Shown here piece by piece: positions 1 to 8,884 of a stretch of 64,000 nucleotides of DNA. The position numbers were made by a program, and so were the translations under genes. This DNA is from Rhizobium sp. P38BS-XIX. GTDB lineage: Bacteria > Pseudomonadota > Alphaproteobacteria > Rhizobiales > Rhizobiaceae. Each line of letters begins with the position of its first letter. Position 1 is the first letter of the stretch. The DNA lies in NCBI RefSeq assembly GCF_012641435.1, contig NZ_JABAIJ010000014.1, positions 1 to 64,000 on the forward strand. The letters are read 5' to 3'. The notes below the pieces were generated by a model. The model saw nothing but the letters and a program-made list of their open reading frames with translations. It was not told where the DNA came from and searched no databases.

Positions 1-2
1 CC

Positions 3-338
3 GACGGCGAGCCGGTCAGGCTGCCGATCGCACCCGGCCGCGAGCAGCTCGAAGCCCATGCCGGCCGTCCCGTCGTCTTCGGCATCCGCCCCGAGGCGCT
101 GACCGACCCGGATGGCGCCGACCGCAACGCACAGACCGTTTCCGAGAACGACTGCCTGATCGAGGTGGTCGAACCCGCCGGCTCCGACACCTTCGCCGTC
201 ATCAAGCTCGGCGGCAAGGAAGTCGTCGCTCGCCTGCGCGCCGATGCACGCATCCACGCAGGCCAACACGCACGCCTCGCGTTCAACCTCGACAAGGCCG
301 TCTTCTTCGATCCAAACTCCCAACTCAGAATCGCTTGA
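3..338 (+). CDS. Sugar ABC transporter ATP-binding protein, C-terminal end (5' truncated by window)
   Basis: The last 111 codons of an open frame entering from the left edge. The residues GRPVVFGIRPEAL are the typical TOBE-domain segment that follows the nucleotide-binding domain in UgpC/MalK-type ATPases of binding-protein-dependent sugar importers. The frame ends in FFDPNSQLRIA and TGA. No Walker or signature motif is visible because the catalytic half lies outside the window. It ends 12 bases before the first GMC dehydrogenase and reads in the same direction, so it is probably the last transporter gene of an operon continuing into the oxidoreductase genes. The substrate cannot be told from this fragment. 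Confidence 0.85.
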   Translation, partial: DGEPVRLPIAPGREQLEAHAGRPVVFGIRPEALTDPDGADRNAQTVSENDCLIEVVEPAGSDTFAVIKLGGKEVVARLRADARIHAGQHARLAFNLDKAVFFDPNSQLRIA

Positions 339-350
339 ACGGGGGATTCC

Positions 351-1901
351 ATGAACGACACCCCCGATATCGTCATCATCGGTTCAGGCATGGGCGGCTC
401 CACGGTTGCGGCCGGTCTTGCTGCATCCGGTGCCAGCATTCTGATCCTCGAAGCCGGCGATCATATTGCCGACCATCCGGTCAACCGCGACCAGCGCGCC
501 ATCTTCCAGCGCGGACATTTCCGACCGAAGGAAACGTGGTACGAGGCGAACGGCGTGGGGTTCAATCCCGGCAACTACTACAATGTCGGCGGCAATTCGA
601 AGTTCTATGGCGCCGTGCTCTCGCGCTACCGGCGCGAGGATTTCGCGCTGATGGAGCATCAGGAGGGCGTCTCGCCGGCCTGGCCCTTTTCCTATGACGT
701 TCTCGAGCCCTGGTATAGCCGCGCCGAGCGCATGTACAATGTGCGAGGCCGACTTGGAGAGGACCCGACAGAACCACATCATTCCGCGACTTACGATTAT
801 CCTCCGGTTCCCGACGAACCCGCGATTGCGGATGTGCGGGCGCGTTTGAAGGCAAAGGGGCTTCATCCCTCCTCGCTGCCGCTGGGTGTCGATATCGACC
901 GATGGCTGGCGAAGGCGCGTACGCCTTGGGACGCACATCCGAATTCCGCGGACGGTAAGATGGATGCCGAAACGGTCGCGCTTTCGGCCGCTCTCCAGCA
1001 TGGCAATGTGAAGCTTGAGACGAACGCGCGGGTGCTGAAGCTCGAAACCGGCGCAAACGGTCTCATCGAAAAGGTCGTTTATCAAAAGAACGGGCAGACC
1101 CTCTCCGTCACGCCAGCCATTGTCGTTCTGTCGGCCGGCGCGGTTCAATCCTCCGTGCTTCTGCTGCGGTCCGCCAACGATCGCTACAAGACTGGCCTGG
1201 CGAATTCGTCCGACCAGGTCGGCCGCAATTTCATGAATCACAACTCCTCGGCGGTCATCGGGATTTCGCCGACCTTCAGGAACACCTCCGTGTACCAGAA
1301 GACCTTTGCCTTCAACGATTTCTATCTGTCCGATGGCGAGGGTGGGCCGCCCCTCGGAAATGTTCAGCTTCTCGGGCGGGTTTCCGGCAAGATCCTGAAA
1401 GGCTCGCTTCCGCACGTTCCGGAGCGGCTTCTGGATTTCATTGCCGGACATGCCGTCGATTTCTACGCGATGAGTGAGGATATCCCCAATCCCGAAAGCC
1501 GGATCATGGTCGACGGTGACAGGATCGTCCTGCAATGGAAGCGCACCAATTGGGATGCGCATCTCGCGCTCGTTGCCAAGCTGAAAGGCATTCTGAAATC
1601 GATCGGCTTTCCGCTTGTTCTTGCCAAGCCCTTCGACAAACGCACCCCATCGCATCAATGCGGAACCGTGCGCATCGGCAACGACCCTGCGACGGCGCCG
1701 CTCGACATCTTCTGCCGCGCCTACGACCACCAGAACCTTTTTGTCGTCGATGCGAGCTTCCTGCCGACTTCGGCCGCCGTCAATCCGGCGCTCACCGTCG
1801 CCAGCCAGGCATTGCGGGTGGCCGATCACATCGCATCCACGGATTTGAAGCAGACGCGCGTCGCCGCAGATCTCAACCCGGCAACGCCTCGCCTTTCATA
1901 G
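351..1901 (+). CDS. GMC family FAD-dependent oxidoreductase (sugar/alcohol dehydrogenase)
   Basis: A 516-residue flavoprotein of the glucose-methanol-choline family, which oxidises a hydroxyl of a sugar or alcohol to a carbonyl. The N-terminus has the dinucleotide-binding pattern IIGSGMGGSTVAAGLA followed by LILEAGD. The C-terminus has the usual pair of catalytic positions: His in SHQCGT and Asn in AAVNPALTVASQAL. The middle is divergent from choline dehydrogenase, closer in style to bacterial sugar-oxidising GMC proteins. No signal peptide is seen, so cytoplasmic location is inferred. ATG follows GAACGGGGGATTCC, an acceptable ribosome-binding site. It lies 9 bases before a second, unlike GMC gene, suggesting two successive or alternative oxidations in one pathway. 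Substrate unknown. Confidence 0.88.
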   Translation: MNDTPDIVIIGSGMGGSTVAAGLAASGASILILEAGDHIADHPVNRDQRAIFQRGHFRPKETWYEANGVGFNPGNYYNVGGNSKFYGAVLSRYRREDFALMEHQEGVSPAWPFSYDVLEPWYSRAERMYNVRGRLGEDPTEPHHSATYDYPPVPDEPAIADVRARLKAKGLHPSSLPLGVDIDRWLAKARTPWDAHPNSADGKMDAETVALSAALQHGNVKLETNARVLKLETGANGLIEKVVYQKNGQTLSVTPAIVVLSAGAVQSSVLLLRSANDRYKTGLANSSDQVGRNFMNHNSSAVIGISPTFRNTSVYQKTFAFNDFYLSDGEGGPPLGNVQLLGRVSGKILKGSLPHVPERLLDFIAGHAVDFYAMSEDIPNPESRIMVDGDRIVLQWKRTNWDAHLALVAKLKGILKSIGFPLVLAKPFDKRTPSHQCGTVRIGNDPATAPLDIFCRAYDHQNLFVVDASFLPTSAAVNPALTVASQALRVADHIASTDLKQTRVAADLNPATPRLS

Positions 1902-1910
1902 GATCACAAC

Positions 1911-3566
1911 ATGGCTTTCGATTATATCATAACGGGTGCCGGGCCGGCGGGCTGCGTGCTTGCAAACCGGTTGAGTGAAGATCCAAGCGTCAAGGTGCTT
2001 TTGCTGGAAGCGGGCGGCGGTGACTGGAATCCGCTGTTCCACATGCCGGCCGGCTTTGCCAAGATGACCAAGGGCGTCGCGAGCTGGGGTTGGGAAACCG
2101 TTCCGCAAAAACACATGAAGGGACGCGTGCTTCGCTACACCCAGGCGAAGGTCATTGGCGGCGGGTCATCGATCAATGCGCAGCTTTATACGCGCGGCAA
2201 CGCCGCCGATTATGATGCGTGGGCCAGCGAGGATGGATGCGAAGGCTGGGACTATCGTTCGATCCTGCCATATTTCAAGCGTGCCGAGGACAATCAGCGC
2301 TTTGCCGACGACTATCACTCCTATGGTGGCCCTCTGGGCGTTTCAATGCCCACGGCGGCTTTGCCGATCTGTGACGCTTACATCCGTGCCGGTCAGGAAC
2401 TTGGAATTCCCTACAATCACGATTTCAATGGCCGCCAGCAGGCTGGCGTCGGTTTCTATCAGCTGACGCAACGCAACCGTCGACGCTCCTCGGCATCTCT
2501 CGCTTACCTCTCTCCGATCAAGGATCGCAAGAACCTGACGGTCAGGACCGGCGCGCGCGTCTCACGCATCGTCCTGGAGGGACGGCGTGCCGTCGGCGTC
2601 GAGATCGCCGGCAAGAATGGCCCGGAGATCGTGCGAGCGGAGCGGGAGGTTCTCGTTTCTTCGGGTGCGATCGGCTCTCCCAAGCTTCTTCTGCAATCGG
2701 GCATCGGACCGGGCGATCATCTGCGCTCCGTCGGCGTCAAGGTTCTGCATGATCTGCCGGGAGTGGGCGGCAACATGCAGGACCATCTCGACCTCTTCGT
2801 CATCGCCGAATGCACGGGCGATCACACCTATGATGGGGTCGCGAAGCTGCACCGCACGCTTTGGGCCGGTCTTCAATATGTGTTGTTTCGCACTGGCCCC
2901 GTCGCGTCCTCGTTGTTTGAAACCGGCGGATTCTGGTACGCAGACCCGAATGCGCGCTCGCCCGACATCCAGTTCCATCTTGGACTGGGATCGGGCATCG
3001 AGGCGGGTGTCGAGCGTCTGAAGAATGCCGGCGTCACGCTTAATTCGGCCTACCTTCATCCAAGATCGCGCGGCACTGTGCGCTTGTCGTCGGCTGACCC
3101 GAGCGCGGCCCCTCTGATCGATCCCAATTACTGGTCCGATCCCCATGACAGGGAAATGTCGCTGGAGGGGCTGAAGATCGCGCGAGAGATCATGCAGCAG
3201 GCGGCGCTCAAACCCTATGTGCTTGCCGAGCGGTTGCCCGGCCCGAAGGTGATGACCGACGCGGAACTCTTCGATTACGGCTGCGCCAACGCAAAGACCG
3301 ATCATCACCCGGTCGGCACCTGCAAGATGGGGACGGGATCGGACGCCGTGGTCGGGCTCGATCTGCGGGTCCATGGGCTGGAGGGACTGCGCGTCTGCGA
3401 TTCCTCGGTCATGCCGCGAGTTCCGTCCTGCAATACGAACGCGCCGACGATCATGGTGGGAGAAAAGGGTGCGGACGTGATCAGGAACCTGCCGCCGCTT
3501 CCGTCAACGATCTTTTCTTACGAGCGCAATGACACGCGGCCCCGCGCCCGTGCCGCTATTCGTTAG
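1911..3566 (+). CDS. GMC family oxidoreductase, choline-dehydrogenase-like
   Basis: A 551-residue FAD enzyme of the BetA-like branch of the GMC family. Seen in order: FAD-binding ITGAGPAGCVLANRL with LLLEAGG, the first GMC signature around GGGSSINAQLYTRGN, the second signature SSGAIGSPKLLLQSGIGP, and the C-terminal active-site motifs DHHPVGTCKMG (His) and NTNAPTIMVGEKGADVI (Asn). Length and motif spacing are normal for the family. These proteins oxidise primary alcohols, amino alcohols or polyols; the nearby transporter tail and Gfo/Idh/MocA gene argue for a sugar or polyol here rather than choline, and no betaine aldehyde dehydrogenase is adjacent. Reads in the same direction as its neighbours with very short gaps. 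The substrate is inference only. Confidence 0.9.
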   Translation: MAFDYIITGAGPAGCVLANRLSEDPSVKVLLLEAGGGDWNPLFHMPAGFAKMTKGVASWGWETVPQKHMKGRVLRYTQAKVIGGGSSINAQLYTRGNAADYDAWASEDGCEGWDYRSILPYFKRAEDNQRFADDYHSYGGPLGVSMPTAALPICDAYIRAGQELGIPYNHDFNGRQQAGVGFYQLTQRNRRRSSASLAYLSPIKDRKNLTVRTGARVSRIVLEGRRAVGVEIAGKNGPEIVRAEREVLVSSGAIGSPKLLLQSGIGPGDHLRSVGVKVLHDLPGVGGNMQDHLDLFVIAECTGDHTYDGVAKLHRTLWAGLQYVLFRTGPVASSLFETGGFWYADPNARSPDIQFHLGLGSGIEAGVERLKNAGVTLNSAYLHPRSRGTVRLSSADPSAAPLIDPNYWSDPHDREMSLEGLKIAREIMQQAALKPYVLAERLPGPKVMTDAELFDYGCANAKTDHHPVGTCKMGTGSDAVVGLDLRVHGLEGLRVCDSSVMPRVPSCNTNAPTIMVGEKGADVIRNLPPLPSTIFSYERNDTRPRARAAIR

Positions 3567-3596
3567 GCGCGTTTGAGGTTCAAGGGGATGAATGCA

Positions 3597-4766
3597 ATGG
3601 CTGAAATCAAGGTAGCAGTGCTCGGCGCTTCGGGCTGGATGGGCAAGGTTCACACCATGGCTTACCAGACCTTTCCGCATTTTCTCGGGGTTTCGGGTGG
3701 CACGGCGCGGGTCGTGGCGCTGGTGGAGGCGAACCCGAAAGCTGCGGAGGATTTGGCCCGGCGGGCGCCTGGCGCAAGGATCCTACAGGATTGGCAAGTG
3801 GCCGTGCATGATCCAGACATCGATCTGATCGACATCTGCCTGCCTGACAGCCTGCATTACGAGGTCGCCAAGGCGGCCTTGTTGGCCGGAAAGCACGTCT
3901 ATTGCGAAAAGCCGCTCGCCAACACCGCTCAGGAAGCGCGCGAGCTTGCCGATATCGCCCGGGAAAAGGGTCTGATTACCCGCGTCGGGCATGCCTTTCC
4001 GCGAAACCCCGTCCACGATCTGGCCAAGGAAATCATTGAGGCCGGGGAGATCGGCGAGATCAAGATGTTTCGCGGTTGCCAGCATGTCGACATGTATGGG
4101 GATCCCAACGCGCCTTTCATGTGGCGCGCCGACGGCAAGCTTGCTCCAACCGGCATCGTCGGCGACACGGGCTCGCATATCTTCAGCTTCATGGAGTTCC
4201 TGGTCGGGCGTGTCAGCGCGCTGATTGCCGACAATCTGATCGTGACGCCGAAGCGGCCGGTGGTCGAAGGTCTTGCCTATGGTGAACAGGTGCAGCTGAA
4301 AGGCGACGAGCGCTGGGCTGAGATTACCAATCCCGATGCGACCAATCTGCTTTGCCGTTTCGAGAACGGCGCAAGCGGTATCGTCGATTTCAGCCGGGTG
4401 GCGACCGGCCGCAAGTTCATGCAGACCTACGAGGTCTACGGCACCAAGGGCAGTCTTGCCTATACCTATGACGAAGTGAACCGACTGCGGTTCTATTCGA
4501 ATGACGACCGCGCCGGTCGCAGTGGTTTCCGCGAGATCGACGTCGGCCCGGAGAACCCGACCTTCCGCGCCTTCCTGCCGCTCCCGAACTTCGCGCTGGG
4601 CTATAATGAGAGCAAGATCATCGAAGTGGCGGAAGTCATCCGGTCGATCAGCACGAATACGCCGATGTGGCCGACTTTCGAGACCGGCCACCACATCTGC
4701 CAGATCGTCGATGCCTGCATGGAATCCTCGCGCCTCAAGCGCTGGGTCGACATTCCGCTCGCCTGA
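3597..4766 (+). CDS. Gfo/Idh/MocA family NAD(P)-dependent oxidoreductase
   Basis: A 389-residue dehydrogenase of the glucose-fructose oxidoreductase/inositol dehydrogenase family. The N-terminal Rossmann segment AVLGASGWMGKVHTMAY is followed by the family motif HVYCEKPLANTAQEA. These enzymes oxidise or reduce sugars and cyclitols, often at C2 or C3, with NAD(P). The frame is open from a TTG at 3573, but AAGGGG at 3582-3587 sits about 9 bases before the ATG at 3597, which is therefore chosen; an ATG at 3588 is too close to it. It follows two GMC dehydrogenases by about 30 bases and precedes an FAD flavoprotein, so it probably works on the keto-sugar made by them. Substrate not identifiable from sequence. 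Confidence 0.85.
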   Translation: MAEIKVAVLGASGWMGKVHTMAYQTFPHFLGVSGGTARVVALVEANPKAAEDLARRAPGARILQDWQVAVHDPDIDLIDICLPDSLHYEVAKAALLAGKHVYCEKPLANTAQEARELADIAREKGLITRVGHAFPRNPVHDLAKEIIEAGEIGEIKMFRGCQHVDMYGDPNAPFMWRADGKLAPTGIVGDTGSHIFSFMEFLVGRVSALIADNLIVTPKRPVVEGLAYGEQVQLKGDERWAEITNPDATNLLCRFENGASGIVDFSRVATGRKFMQTYEVYGTKGSLAYTYDEVNRLRFYSNDDRAGRSGFREIDVGPENPTFRAFLPLPNFALGYNESKIIEVAEVIRSISTNTPMWPTFETGHHICQIVDACMESSRLKRWVDIPLA

Positions 4767-4797
4767 CCCTGATGGCTATTGCAAGGAATAGAGGCCG

Positions 4798-6879
4798 ATG
4801 ACCATTGATGTGCCGCAAAACATTCTCGACGCGCTGACGGATGTCGATATGCCGCGGCTTCCGCCGGAGATTGCGGCCGGTGAAACGATGCGGCTCGCCG
4901 GTATCGACGTGCCGGTTTACAGAGCCGGGTGCGTTGTCGTCGGCTCGGGGGCAGCGGGCTTGCGCGCGGCCGTCGAAATGAAACGCCGCAGCGATGACGT
5001 AATCATCCTCAGCCAGAGTGCCTGGGGCGGGACATCCGCCTGTTCCGGATCGGACAAGCAGACGCTTCACACCGCAAACACGGCCGATCAGGGCGATAAT
5101 TTCAAGGCTATGGCACGCGCCATCCGCGCCGGTGGCGCGATGGACGAGGACACGGCCTATGTCGAGGCGGTCGGTTCCGCCCGCATGATGGCGACGCTGC
5201 AGTTTCTGGGGTTGCCATTGCCTCAGGATCCCCTGGGCGGCACGCTCCGATACCAGACCGACCACGACGAGGTCGGGCGGGCAACCAGTTGCGGTCCGAG
5301 AACGTCCCGGCTTATGGTCAAAGTACTGGCCGAGGAGGCCATTCGCCTTGATGTTCCGTTTTACAATCACACCACCGCCGTCAGCATTCTGACCCGCAGA
5401 GAAGGCGATGCTCGCCAGATCTCCGGTGTCCTGGCGATCCGCGCGGCCGATCGCAGCGAGACGAATCCTTTTGGTATCGCGCTTTTTGTCTGTGGGGTGC
5501 TGGTGTTGGCAGCCGGGGGGCCGGGAGAGCTTTATCGGGACAGCGTTTATCCAAACGGCTGCTTCGGATCGCTTGGTCTTGCTCTGTCTGCAGGCATCGA
5601 ACTCGTCAATCTGACGGAAAGTCAGTTCGGCATCGGCACGCGCAGGGAAGGGTTTCCCTGGAACCTTTCAGGCACCTATGTCCAGTCGATCCCTCATATC
5701 TATTCGCTCGACAGCGATGGAAACGAGCATCATTTCCTGGCGCAATATTATCGTAGCACGCAGGAGATGGCGTCGAACATCTTCCGCAAGGGATATCAGT
5801 GGCCTTTCCACTCCACCCGCATGCTCGAATTCGGTTCGAGCCTAGTGGATCTTGCGATCTATCGCGAGACTGCGGCGGGCCGCCGCGTTTTCATGGATTT
5901 CAACCGCAACCCCCTGCCAGTCCCCGGCGACGAGGACTTCGATCTGCAGCGGCTCGACGACGACGTAAGGCATTATCTCGGCAAGGCCGGCGCTGGCCAG
6001 GAACTGCCAATCCAGCGTCTGCGGCACATGAACCCGCTCGCGATCGAGCTTTATCGCCGCTACAAGATCGATGTTGCCGAAGAGCCGCTCGAGTTTGCGG
6101 TCAACAACCAGCATATGAACGGCGGCATACTTGTTGATGTCTGGGGACGCAGCAGTCTTGCCGGCTGCTACGCGATCGGGGAAGCTGCGGGGACACACGG
6201 CGTTACCCGTCCGGGCGGTGCGGCCCTCAATGCGGGTCAGGTGTTCGGCACGCGTGCGGCCGAACATATCGGTGCCAGCGGCAAGGCGAAGGCTGCGCCA
6301 GAGACTGATGTGAGCGACGGCGCCGAAGCCTGCGTTCTAAGGCTGTTAGACACATTGAAGACCGACAGCCCTCTGACCGCAAAAGCGATCCGTAGCGACG
6401 TGCAGGCCCGGATGAGCGATCGGGCTGGAATGATCTGCGACGCTGACAGCGTCGCCGAGGCGTTATCCGATGCAAAGGCCCTTAACGCCGAAATCCGAGA
6501 AAGGGGTATCGGCTACGACCGCCCTGCGGAAGCCGCGCGTGCGCTTCAATGGCAGCAAATGGCACTTGCATCTGAGGCTGTGCTTACGGCTCTGGATGCT
6601 TTCATCAGCAATGGTGGCGGTAGTCGGGGTGCCCGGGCCATCTGTGATCGGGAAGGGGAATGCCTGCCATTTGATCGGTCCGGCCCGCTTGACGACTATC
6701 GCTTTCGAAGGGAGGACGACATTCATCGAGCCGAGCAGATCGTCGTCAGGCTTGACGCTGATGGAATGATGGCGTCGACCCGTCTCATTCGGCGTTTCGA
6801 CGAAAATGCGAAGTCGTTCTTCGAGCGCGATTGGCCAGCGTGGCTGACTGGCCATATCTATGATCTTGGCTCCGTTTGA
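4798..6879 (+). CDS. FAD-dependent oxidoreductase, fumarate reductase/succinate dehydrogenase flavoprotein-like
   Basis: A 693-residue flavoprotein. After about 40 residues comes the FAD-binding motif CVVVGSGAAGLRAAVEMKRR followed by a WGGTSACSGSD segment. Around residues 430-480 there is NNQHMNGGILVD and AIGEAAGTHGVTRPGGAALNAGQ, the FAD-domain return that is characteristic of the FrdA/SdhA/AspO superfamily. The C-terminal helical part is long and divergent. No iron-sulfur or membrane-anchor partner lies beside it, so a standard respiratory succinate dehydrogenase is unlikely; a soluble dehydrogenase or reductase acting on a sugar acid or enoate is more plausible. ATG is preceded by AGAGGCCG. 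Last gene of the left-hand oxidoreductase operon. Confidence 0.8.
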   Translation: MTIDVPQNILDALTDVDMPRLPPEIAAGETMRLAGIDVPVYRAGCVVVGSGAAGLRAAVEMKRRSDDVIILSQSAWGGTSACSGSDKQTLHTANTADQGDNFKAMARAIRAGGAMDEDTAYVEAVGSARMMATLQFLGLPLPQDPLGGTLRYQTDHDEVGRATSCGPRTSRLMVKVLAEEAIRLDVPFYNHTTAVSILTRREGDARQISGVLAIRAADRSETNPFGIALFVCGVLVLAAGGPGELYRDSVYPNGCFGSLGLALSAGIELVNLTESQFGIGTRREGFPWNLSGTYVQSIPHIYSLDSDGNEHHFLAQYYRSTQEMASNIFRKGYQWPFHSTRMLEFGSSLVDLAIYRETAAGRRVFMDFNRNPLPVPGDEDFDLQRLDDDVRHYLGKAGAGQELPIQRLRHMNPLAIELYRRYKIDVAEEPLEFAVNNQHMNGGILVDVWGRSSLAGCYAIGEAAGTHGVTRPGGAALNAGQVFGTRAAEHIGASGKAKAAPETDVSDGAEACVLRLLDTLKTDSPLTAKAIRSDVQARMSDRAGMICDADSVAEALSDAKALNAEIRERGIGYDRPAEAARALQWQQMALASEAVLTALDAFISNGGGSRGARAICDREGECLPFDRSGPLDDYRFRREDDIHRAEQIVVRLDADGMMASTRLIRRFDENAKSFFERDWPAWLTGHIYDLGSV

Positions 6880-7100
6880 GGGTATGCAGCGCCTATCGAT
6901 CGTTATTTAGAGGTTACATTATAAGCTAAGGCAACGCCGCTAGCCTGAGCCATGCGGCATACGGCCAAGACGCGGAACAACCGCGCCCGATGTGCGGCCG
7001 TGAATTAGAGCCAGGCTTCCCGTGGTTCGCCTTATCTCCGCCATGTATTCTCTCTCATACAGCAACTGGTGGTCTCAATCTTCGCAACGTCCCGGATTTC
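6880..7100. other. Intergenic region after the oxidoreductase operon
   Basis: About 220 bases between the FAD flavoprotein and the Pr6Pr membrane gene. It includes an AT-richer stretch (6903-6925) and then GC-rich sequence. I see no convincing terminator stem with a T-tract and no tRNA-like structure. The frame of the next gene is open upstream to 6990 but that extension has no family-like residues. Confidence 0.5.
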
Positions 7101-7733
7101 ATGACGAGCTCGATCCGTTATTATCGCTGCATGATCGCGCTGCTGGCGCTGACAGGCGTCGTCATCTCCTACACAGCCATCGTGCCGGCGGCACATGTGT
7201 CACGAGTGAGGCTGACCACCAATTTTCTGAGCTATTTCACCATCCAGTCCAATGTCGTTCTGGCCCTGGCGTTGTTGGCAGGAGAGGTGGCTGCGGCATC
7301 GCTGATCGGTCGATGGGCACGTCATCCGTCGGTTAGAACCGGCCTTTTCCTTTATGTGGCGGTTGCCGGTGCTGTTTATGTCTTGATCCTGAAGGATGCC
7401 TGGCATCCACGTGGCTGGCAGCTGCGCGGAGATCAGATCCTGCATTATTGCATTCCCATTCTGGCGGCGCTGGACTGGCTATTCCTCGCTGAGCGGGGCA
7501 AACTCACCTGGCGCGATGCAATCTGGTGGCTTGGTTTTCCCGCCCTCTATTCCGCCTATACGCTGGTGCATGGTCATGTTTCCGGCTTCTATCCCTATCC
7601 CTTTCTGGATGTGGGCGATATCGGCCTTGAGGATGTCTTGACGAACATGGCTCTATTGGCGGCGCTGTTTCTCGCACTTGGATGCGCGTTCGTTTTGCTT
7701 GACCACATCGTTGCAAAGTTTCTACGCCGCTAG
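7101..7733 (+). CDS. Pr6Pr family integral membrane protein
   Basis: A 210-residue hydrophobic protein with about six membrane segments. TTNFLSYFTIQSNVVLALAL near the N-terminus and the late SAYTLVHGHVSGFYPYPFLD motif match the Pr6Pr membrane family, a broadly distributed group without an established biochemical role. The open frame begins at 6990, but the first 37 codons there are not hydrophobic; ATG 7101 (MTSSIRYYR) leads directly into the first membrane helix and is preferred, though its ribosome-binding site is weak. Transcribed alone, tail to tail with the minus-strand MocA-type gene. Function unknown. Confidence 0.75.
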   Translation: MTSSIRYYRCMIALLALTGVVISYTAIVPAAHVSRVRLTTNFLSYFTIQSNVVLALALLAGEVAAASLIGRWARHPSVRTGLFLYVAVAGAVYVLILKDAWHPRGWQLRGDQILHYCIPILAALDWLFLAERGKLTWRDAIWWLGFPALYSAYTLVHGHVSGFYPYPFLDVGDIGLEDVLTNMALLAALFLALGCAFVLLDHIVAKFLRR

Positions 7734-7783
7734 CCGTCGTATCGCGGCCGCGACACGATGCGTGACAGCTGTCAAAGGAAGCG

Positions 7784-7890
7784 GCTAGAGCAATTCCAGG
7801 AAAAGTGCGCAGCGGTTTTCCGTCCGGAATGCGCGAAAACAAAGAGATAGAGCGGTTCGGGGATTCCGTGAAAAGCTGAACCGCTCTAGC
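7784..7890. repeat. Rhizobial intergenic palindromic element (RIME-like)
   Basis: A roughly 107-base element bounded by the inverted octamers GCTAGAGC (7784-7791) and GCTCTAGC (7883-7890). An inner hairpin pairs TAGAGCGGTTC (7848-7858) with GAACCGCTCTA (7878-7888). The left half, with AATTCCAGGAAAAGTG and GCGGTTTTCCG, resembles the mosaic palindromic repeats that I recall as scattered between genes in Rhizobium and relatives. Its right end overlaps the last codons and TAG stop of the minus-strand gene at 7886. I found no second full copy in the window. It may act as a transcript 3'-end structure. Confidence 0.6.
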
Positions 7891-8884
7891 GCTTGGACCG
7901 CAGAATTTCGTCAATAAATGCATGCGCGCGCAGGGCATCGTCGCCGTTCACGACAAGCCGATCGCCCTTTGTAATCGCATCGATGAAGTTGCCGAGCAGT
8001 TCCCGATGCAGGTCGTGACCGAAGGCCATCGGGTCGCTGCCGAAACCGGCTGCCATGTTTGCTCCTGCGCTGACCATACGGCCATCATGTAGATTGGCCT
8101 GCAGGCTGTCGCCGGTCAGAAGCGCCGTCCCCTTCGAGCAGATGAGTTCGATCCGTTCCGGATAGCCGGGATAGGCGCAGGTCGTTGCATTCAGCGTTCC
8201 TGTCGCGCCGCTTTCAAAGGAAAACACCGCATTCACGAGGTCTTCCGTTTCCATGCGATGGATGGACGTCGTTCGAGAAAAGGCCGCAATGTTCGACGGG
8301 GTGCCTGCCAGAGCGAGCAGAAGATCGATCGTGTGAATGCCCTGCGTCAAGAGAACGCCGCCGCCGTCACGCGCCAGTGTGCCTCGACCTGGCGCGTCGT
8401 AATATTGCTGCGGACGCCAGTTGCGCAGGCTCATCGATGCTTCGAGGATGGTGCCCAGTTCTCGGGCCTGCAACATGGATTGCAAGGTCAGGAAGGATGA
8501 TCGAAACCGGTTCTGCAGGACCACCGCCAAGAGCACACCGGCATTCCTTGCAAGCGAAACGGCAGCCTTGGCCCGCTCCAGCGAAATATCCAGCGGCTTT
8601 TCCAGGAGGATATGTTGCCCGGCTTTCGTGGCTCTTTCAACAAGCTCCAAATGCGTATTGGGCGGCGTCAGGATCAGGACGGCATCGGCGAAGCGCGTGT
8701 CGAAAGCCGTGTCGAGGTCAGCCACAGGCGGAAACCCATATTGAGCGGCGAAGGCTTCGCGGCGTGTCTCGGTCGGGCTGTAAACGCCGACCACATCGAC
8801 CCGGTCGGCAAGATCGATGAGACTGCGGGCGTGGTGCCCGGCCGCCATGCCCAGCCCTATGATCGCCACCCGCAGTTTTGTCAT
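7886..8884 (-). CDS. Gfo/Idh/MocA family oxidoreductase, last gene of hexuronate operon
   Basis: A 332-residue NAD(P)-dependent dehydrogenase. Rossmann motif AIIGLGMAAGHHARS at the N-terminus, then HILLEKPLDISLERA (the EKP motif that carries the catalytic lysine) and GGGVLLTQGIHTIDLLLAL, where the His is the usual catalytic base. Start ATG at 8884 overlaps the uxuA stop as ATGA (8881-8884), so translation is coupled; the frame extends further upstream but only through uxuA coding sequence. As the last gene of a UxuA-UxuB operon it may interconvert a keto-uronate or related sugar acid. The stop codon lies inside the palindromic element at 7784-7890. Substrate unknown. Confidence 0.88.
   Translation of the reverse strand: MTKLRVAIIGLGMAAGHHARSLIDLADRVDVVGVYSPTETRREAFAAQYGFPPVADLDTAFDTRFADAVLILTPPNTHLELVERATKAGQHILLEKPLDISLERAKAAVSLARNAGVLLAVVLQNRFRSSFLTLQSMLQARELGTILEASMSLRNWRPQQYYDAPGRGTLARDGGGVLLTQGIHTIDLLLALAGTPSNIAAFSRTTSIHRMETEDLVNAVFSFESGATGTLNATTCAYPGYPERIELICSKGTALLTGDSLQANLHDGRMVSAGANMAAGFGSDPMAFGHDLHRELLGNFIDAITKGDRLVVNGDDALRAHAFIDEILRSKR

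Noticed and set aside
384..1829. Minus-strand open frame of about 481 codons within the first GMC gene
   Set aside because: The GMC gene has FAD-binding and catalytic motifs; the antisense translation has none.
4798..6879. Respiratory succinate dehydrogenase/fumarate reductase subunit
   Set aside because: No iron-sulfur or membrane-anchor genes are adjacent, and the neighbours are sugar oxidoreductases.
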